Source: Moraxella equi
GTDB taxonomy: Bacteria; Pseudomonadota; Gammaproteobacteria; Pseudomonadales; Moraxellaceae
Assembly: GCF_002027555.1 (NCBI RefSeq)
Contig: NZ_MXAP01000183.1
Location: 1-7,325 of the forward strand
Direction: 5' to 3'
DNA: 7,325 nucleotides
The position numbers and the translations under genes are program-made. Under the pieces are notes generated by a model. It searched no databases. It was not told the DNA's origin and was given only the letters and a program-made list of their open reading frames with translations. This document shows, in pieces, positions 5,278 through 7,325 of the stretch (position 1 is the first letter of the stretch; each line of letters begins with the position of its first letter).

Positions 5278-7044
5278 TTACTCCTGATACCAAGTTTCGC
5301 TTTTTAATCTTTTGTTCAACCACGGATAATTAATGTCTTTATTTTTCAATTCAACAATAAAGCGATTTAAAATTTTTGCACCATCTTCTGAATTTTCCGC
5401 CAACAAACAAGCTCCCATAAAACCTTTTGGGCTTTTATCCCAAATATCAACTTTTCTTAATTGTTCAATTAAGGTTTCCATAACAGATATTTGTTCATCT
5501 GTTGTTAATTGTTGAATGGCATTTTGGTTATTTTGTGAACCTGTTCTTGTTGAGGTTGTAAGTAAAATACTTAAAGCATCTTGGGCTTTTTGAGAAAGCT
5601 GAGCGGTATAAGTATTCAATGGTATGGTTTCTCTGGATAAATAAATTGCCGCTCGCAAATCAACATCAGATAATTTGGGCTCTAATTTTGCCCATTCTTT
5701 GATAAATTCTTGAATGGGTTTATTTTCAGAGAGCGTTGATAAGCTTTGCTCATTGCTATGTTCTAACTCCTTTAATAGTTTGGGTTTGCCATCTTCTTTA
5801 TTGATAAGTTGATAAAATTTTGTTACTACATCAGAATCTACACATCGCTCAAAAATCACTAACTTGGTAATAATCGCTTCATTTAATGGCATTTGACGCT
5901 TATCTGCGATTTTGGCACGCATTTTAATGGTATTCAAAATGCGTTTCACAATTCTGGGATTGCCGTGAATATTGGGCGAATTTGCCAACAAAGGAGCGAT
6001 TCTGTTTGCTCGTTCAAAATCTGCCAATAAATTGTGATTCTCTTGTTCATCAATTTCACTAGTTACCTGCTCTGGCTTTAAAGACTGATTTTTCCAAGAT
6101 TGTTGCAAATGGTTTTCTAAAAATTCGCGTAAATTTGCGAGTTTTTCGGTGGATAATTTTTGATGAATGGCGTATAACATATATAAATATGCACGAATTT
6201 CAAGCACACCTGCTTTGGGTACACGAATGGGGATTTGAATCAATTTGTCCAAGTAATCAATTTGATGACGATAAGACAAATCTTTGTAATGCTCTGCAAC
6301 GGAATGACGAATCATTTCCTCATCAGCCGCAATAATAAAAGCAGTACGATTTAGGAATAAAAACAAACGAATTGCCTCCAATGTTTGAATGGCATTTGCA
6401 GGCAAACAACGGTCAAGGTTATCAATTACAATAACCAACTTTTTGCCTAAATCTTGTAATATTTCGCCATATTCTTTTCTGAAAGCATCAATTTGTTGTG
6501 GTGGCGTTTGTTTCTCTTCTGGTTTGATAAGATTTTTGCTTGAATCAACTATTTCTTTTCCTGCTTCTACAACTTGTTTGCTTTCTGCTTCATCCTGAAT
6601 ACCATCCAATGAATTCTTTACTGTTTCAACTGTTTTGGGAATTAAGCCAAAAGTTGGCATTCCTGCCGCAAAAGCAACGCCTTCAGCCATTAAACCAAAC
6701 AAACGCAATCCATCAATTCTTGCAAATAAATTTTTAGATTTTTTCCAAATGGTTTCGTCATCTTTGGCAGCCTGAATCAAATGACTAGCAATCACTTCTA
6801 AAAGTGCTGCCCTGGCATCGTCGAATCCTTGATAAAGCCAAGCATCAAATTTAATCACAATCCATTCATCTTGGTTGATTTCTTGTTTAATTAAATTCAA
6901 TAAAGATGATTTTCCAGCTCCCCAGTTTCCAAAAATACCTATTGAAACTGGTAGCATAGCTTCGGTTTCCAATATTTCAGTAACAATTTGGGACACTTCA
7001 CCAAAATTGAGATAGTCTTCTTTAGATTCAGTATCTGACCACAT
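5278..7044 (-). CDS. qatA: QatA, KAP-family P-loop ATPase of the Qat system
   Basis: A 588-residue KAP-type STAND/AAA-like NTPase. Numbered from the Met at 7044, Walker A is GNWGAGKS at 39-46 (K45), the KAP-typical FDAWLYQG follows near 66-73, and Walker B is LVIVIDNLDR at 203-212 (D208, D211). The roughly 130 residues between them are the usual KAP insertion. They include a moderately hydrophobic stretch (about 115-136, LFGLMAEGVAFAAGMPTFG) that could touch a membrane but is weak for a true membrane helix. The rest is largely helical. It is expected to use ATP for sensing or for driving assembly of the Qat complex. I chose 7044 over the in-frame ATG at 7056 because MWSD..ED.LNFG resembles the start of KAP relatives, and because the only Shine-Dalgarno touches the 7056 ATG but lies 11 nt before 7044. 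It is the first gene of the operon. Confidence 0.93.
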   Translation of the reverse strand: MWSDTESKEDYLNFGEVSQIVTEILETEAMLPVSIGIFGNWGAGKSSLLNLIKQEINQDEWIVIKFDAWLYQGFDDARAALLEVIASHLIQAAKDDETIWKKSKNLFARIDGLRLFGLMAEGVAFAAGMPTFGLIPKTVETVKNSLDGIQDEAESKQVVEAGKEIVDSSKNLIKPEEKQTPPQQIDAFRKEYGEILQDLGKKLVIVIDNLDRCLPANAIQTLEAIRLFLFLNRTAFIIAADEEMIRHSVAEHYKDLSYRHQIDYLDKLIQIPIRVPKAGVLEIRAYLYMLYAIHQKLSTEKLANLREFLENHLQQSWKNQSLKPEQVTSEIDEQENHNLLADFERANRIAPLLANSPNIHGNPRIVKRILNTIKMRAKIADKRQMPLNEAIITKLVIFERCVDSDVVTKFYQLINKEDGKPKLLKELEHSNEQSLSTLSENKPIQEFIKEWAKLEPKLSDVDLRAAIYLSRETIPLNTYTAQLSQKAQDALSILLTTSTRTGSQNNQNAIQQLTTDEQISVMETLIEQLRKVDIWDKSPKGFMGACLLAENSEDGAKILNRFIVELKNKDINYPWLNKRLKSETWYQE

Positions 7045-7055
7045 TTTGCTTATCA

Positions 7056-7061
7056 TCCTTT
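7056..7061 (-). promoter_or_regulatory. Ribosome-binding site that decides the qatA start
   Basis: The minus strand reads AAAAGGATGATAAGC then AAAATG. AAAGG directly abuts the ATG at 7056, which is too close for normal initiation there. AGGA is 11 nt before the ATG at 7044, long but usable. This favours 7044; the alternative adds only four residues (MISK). Confidence 0.5.
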
Positions 7062-7082
7062 TACAAATAGAGAAATATCCAT

Positions 7083-7111
7083 ATTCTAGTTTATTTTTAC
7101 TTTAAATACAA
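7083..7111 (-). promoter_or_regulatory. Promoter candidate of the qat operon
   Basis: On the minus strand TAGAAT (7083-7088, five of six bases of the -10 consensus) lies 17 nt after TTGTAT (7106-7111, a -35 matching only TTG). Transcription would start near 7076, about 32 nt before the qatA start. It lies between the dehydrogenase terminator and qatA in a very AT-rich stretch, the only sizeable gap ahead of the operon. The surroundings are so AT-rich that other TATAAT-like matches could serve. Confidence 0.5.
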
Positions 7112-7129
7112 ATATTTATTAGGTATTCT

Positions 7130-7143
7130 TAATCTTGAGATTA
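7130..7143. promoter_or_regulatory. Small inverted repeat upstream of the qat promoter, possible operator
   Basis: TAATCT-TG-AGATTA is a 6-bp inverted repeat with a 2-base centre, ending about 19 nt upstream of the proposed -35. Position and symmetry would fit a dimeric regulator. AT-rich DNA produces such repeats often, and no regulator gene lies in the window, so this is weak. Confidence 0.25.
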
Positions 7144-7176
7144 TTAAAACCTGTTTTTTTTGAGAGACAGTCATAG

Positions 7177-7205
7177 AAAAACACCGCCTTTCCCAAGACG
7201 GTGTT
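7177..7205 (-). terminator. Rho-independent terminator after the alcohol dehydrogenase gene
   Basis: On the minus strand an 11-bp stem (AACACCGTCTT / AAGGCGGTGTT, one G-T pair) closes a GGGA loop and is followed directly by TTTTT. It starts 15 nt past the dehydrogenase stop, so it insulates the qat operon from transcription of the upstream gene. The strong stem and immediate T-run make this the clearest terminator in the window. Confidence 0.9.
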
Positions 7206-7220
7206 CCCCTTATCCCTAAA

Positions 7221-7325
7221 TTACCCCTTCAAACTCCCCATATCAATCACAAAGCGACATTTCACATCACTCTTTTGCATTCTTTCATAAGCGGTGTTGA
7301 TGTCTTGCATATACCAACCGAACTT
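7221..7325 (-). CDS. C-terminus of a zinc-dependent NAD(P) alcohol dehydrogenase (partial)
   Basis: Only the last 34 codons before the TAA at 7221-7223 are in the window. MQDINTAYERM then SDVKCRFVIDMGSLKG matches the C-terminal end of the YahK/cinnamyl-alcohol-dehydrogenase-like branch of medium-chain zinc alcohol dehydrogenases (typical form: INxAYERM..xDVKYRFVID). It is not the class III formaldehyde dehydrogenase (FrmA/AdhC), whose end is quite different, so it need not be a pathway partner of fghA. These enzymes reduce aldehydes in the cytoplasm with NAD(P)H. The five residues at the window edge (KFGWY) do not look like the family, which normally has a hydrophobic/acidic IEMI-type segment there. 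That change coincides with the 14-base inverted repeat at 7310-7323, so the gene may be interrupted or the edge artefactual. The catalytic and nucleotide-binding domains lie outside. Confidence 0.8.
   Translation of the reverse strand, partial: KFGWYMQDINTAYERMQKSDVKCRFVIDMGSLKG
7310..7323 (-). repeat. Right copy of the 14-base inverted repeat at the window ends
   Basis: TATACCAACCGAAC here is the reverse complement of 5-18. The alcohol dehydrogenase homology appears to be lost just where this copy begins, which suggests a junction (insertion-sequence end or assembly artefact) rather than normal coding sequence. The call is limited by seeing only 15 bases past the junction. Confidence 0.5.

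Larger units (their letters stand above)
2490..7044 (-). other. qatABCD: Complete QatABCD anti-phage defence operon
   Basis: Four genes read qatA-qatB-qatC-qatD with no room for internal promoters: a 3-nt gap, then two 4-nt ATGA overlaps. The gene set (KAP ATPase, QatB, QueC-like QatC, TatD-like QatD) and its order match the Qat system known to protect bacteria from phage. All four frames are intact and keep their catalytic motifs, so the system is probably functional. It has a promoter candidate before qatA and a hairpin after qatD. The block is more AT-rich than the flanking genes. Confidence 0.92.

Noticed and set aside
5333..6737. Plus-strand open frames opposite qatA
   Set aside because: Short antisense shadows of an intact KAP ATPase.
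1..7325. CRISPR array, tRNA or rRNA genes, integrase or transposase genes
   Set aside because: I looked for regularly spaced repeats, cloverleaf-like segments and recombinase reading frames and saw none.

Overview
The window looks like a piece of a Gram-negative proteobacterial chromosome. Moraxella or a relative is my best guess, from overall sequence feel only. Nothing here proves the genus: there is no rRNA and no diagnostic housekeeping gene. Every gene I can support is on the minus strand, so the reading order runs from high to low coordinates.

Layout, right to left. (1) 7221-7325: the last codons of a zinc-dependent alcohol dehydrogenase, followed by a strong terminator. (2) 7044-2490: a tightly packed four-gene operon, qatA-qatB-qatC-qatD, encoding a KAP-family P-loop ATPase, the QatB partner protein, a QueC-like enzyme and a TatD-like metal-dependent nuclease. 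This is the known anti-phage Qat (QatABCD) system, and it appears complete. It has its own promoter candidate just upstream of qatA. Spacing is 3 nt between A and B, with 4-nt ATGA overlaps at B/C and C/D. (3) 2351-1224: a membrane-anchored metallo-beta-lactamase-fold hydrolase of the RomA/NAPE-PLD-like type, preceded by a perfect 11-bp hairpin and a TATAAT box. (4) 1154-312: an S-formylglutathione hydrolase gene (fghA) broken by a stop at codon 2 and two single-base frameshifts, then a terminator. (5) 181-1: the start of a gene for an exported protein with a clear signal peptide.

The Qat cassette is visibly more AT-rich than the flanks: 21/60 G+C at 4201-4260 against 29/60 at 1921-1980, both counted by hand. 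It sits between metabolic genes with terminators or hairpins on both sides, which fits an acquired defence module. In the likely mechanism QatC, a QueC relative, acts on QatB, whose conserved N-terminus begins Met-Gly. QatA would supply ATP-driven sensing or assembly and QatD the nuclease effector or processing activity. Only the gene set and motifs are seen here; the mechanism is family knowledge plus inference.

The most unexplained structure is a 14-base sequence present at both extreme ends of the window in inverted orientation. At the right end it coincides with the point where the dehydrogenase reading frame stops looking like its family. This could mark insertion-sequence ends, an assembly fold-back, or chance.
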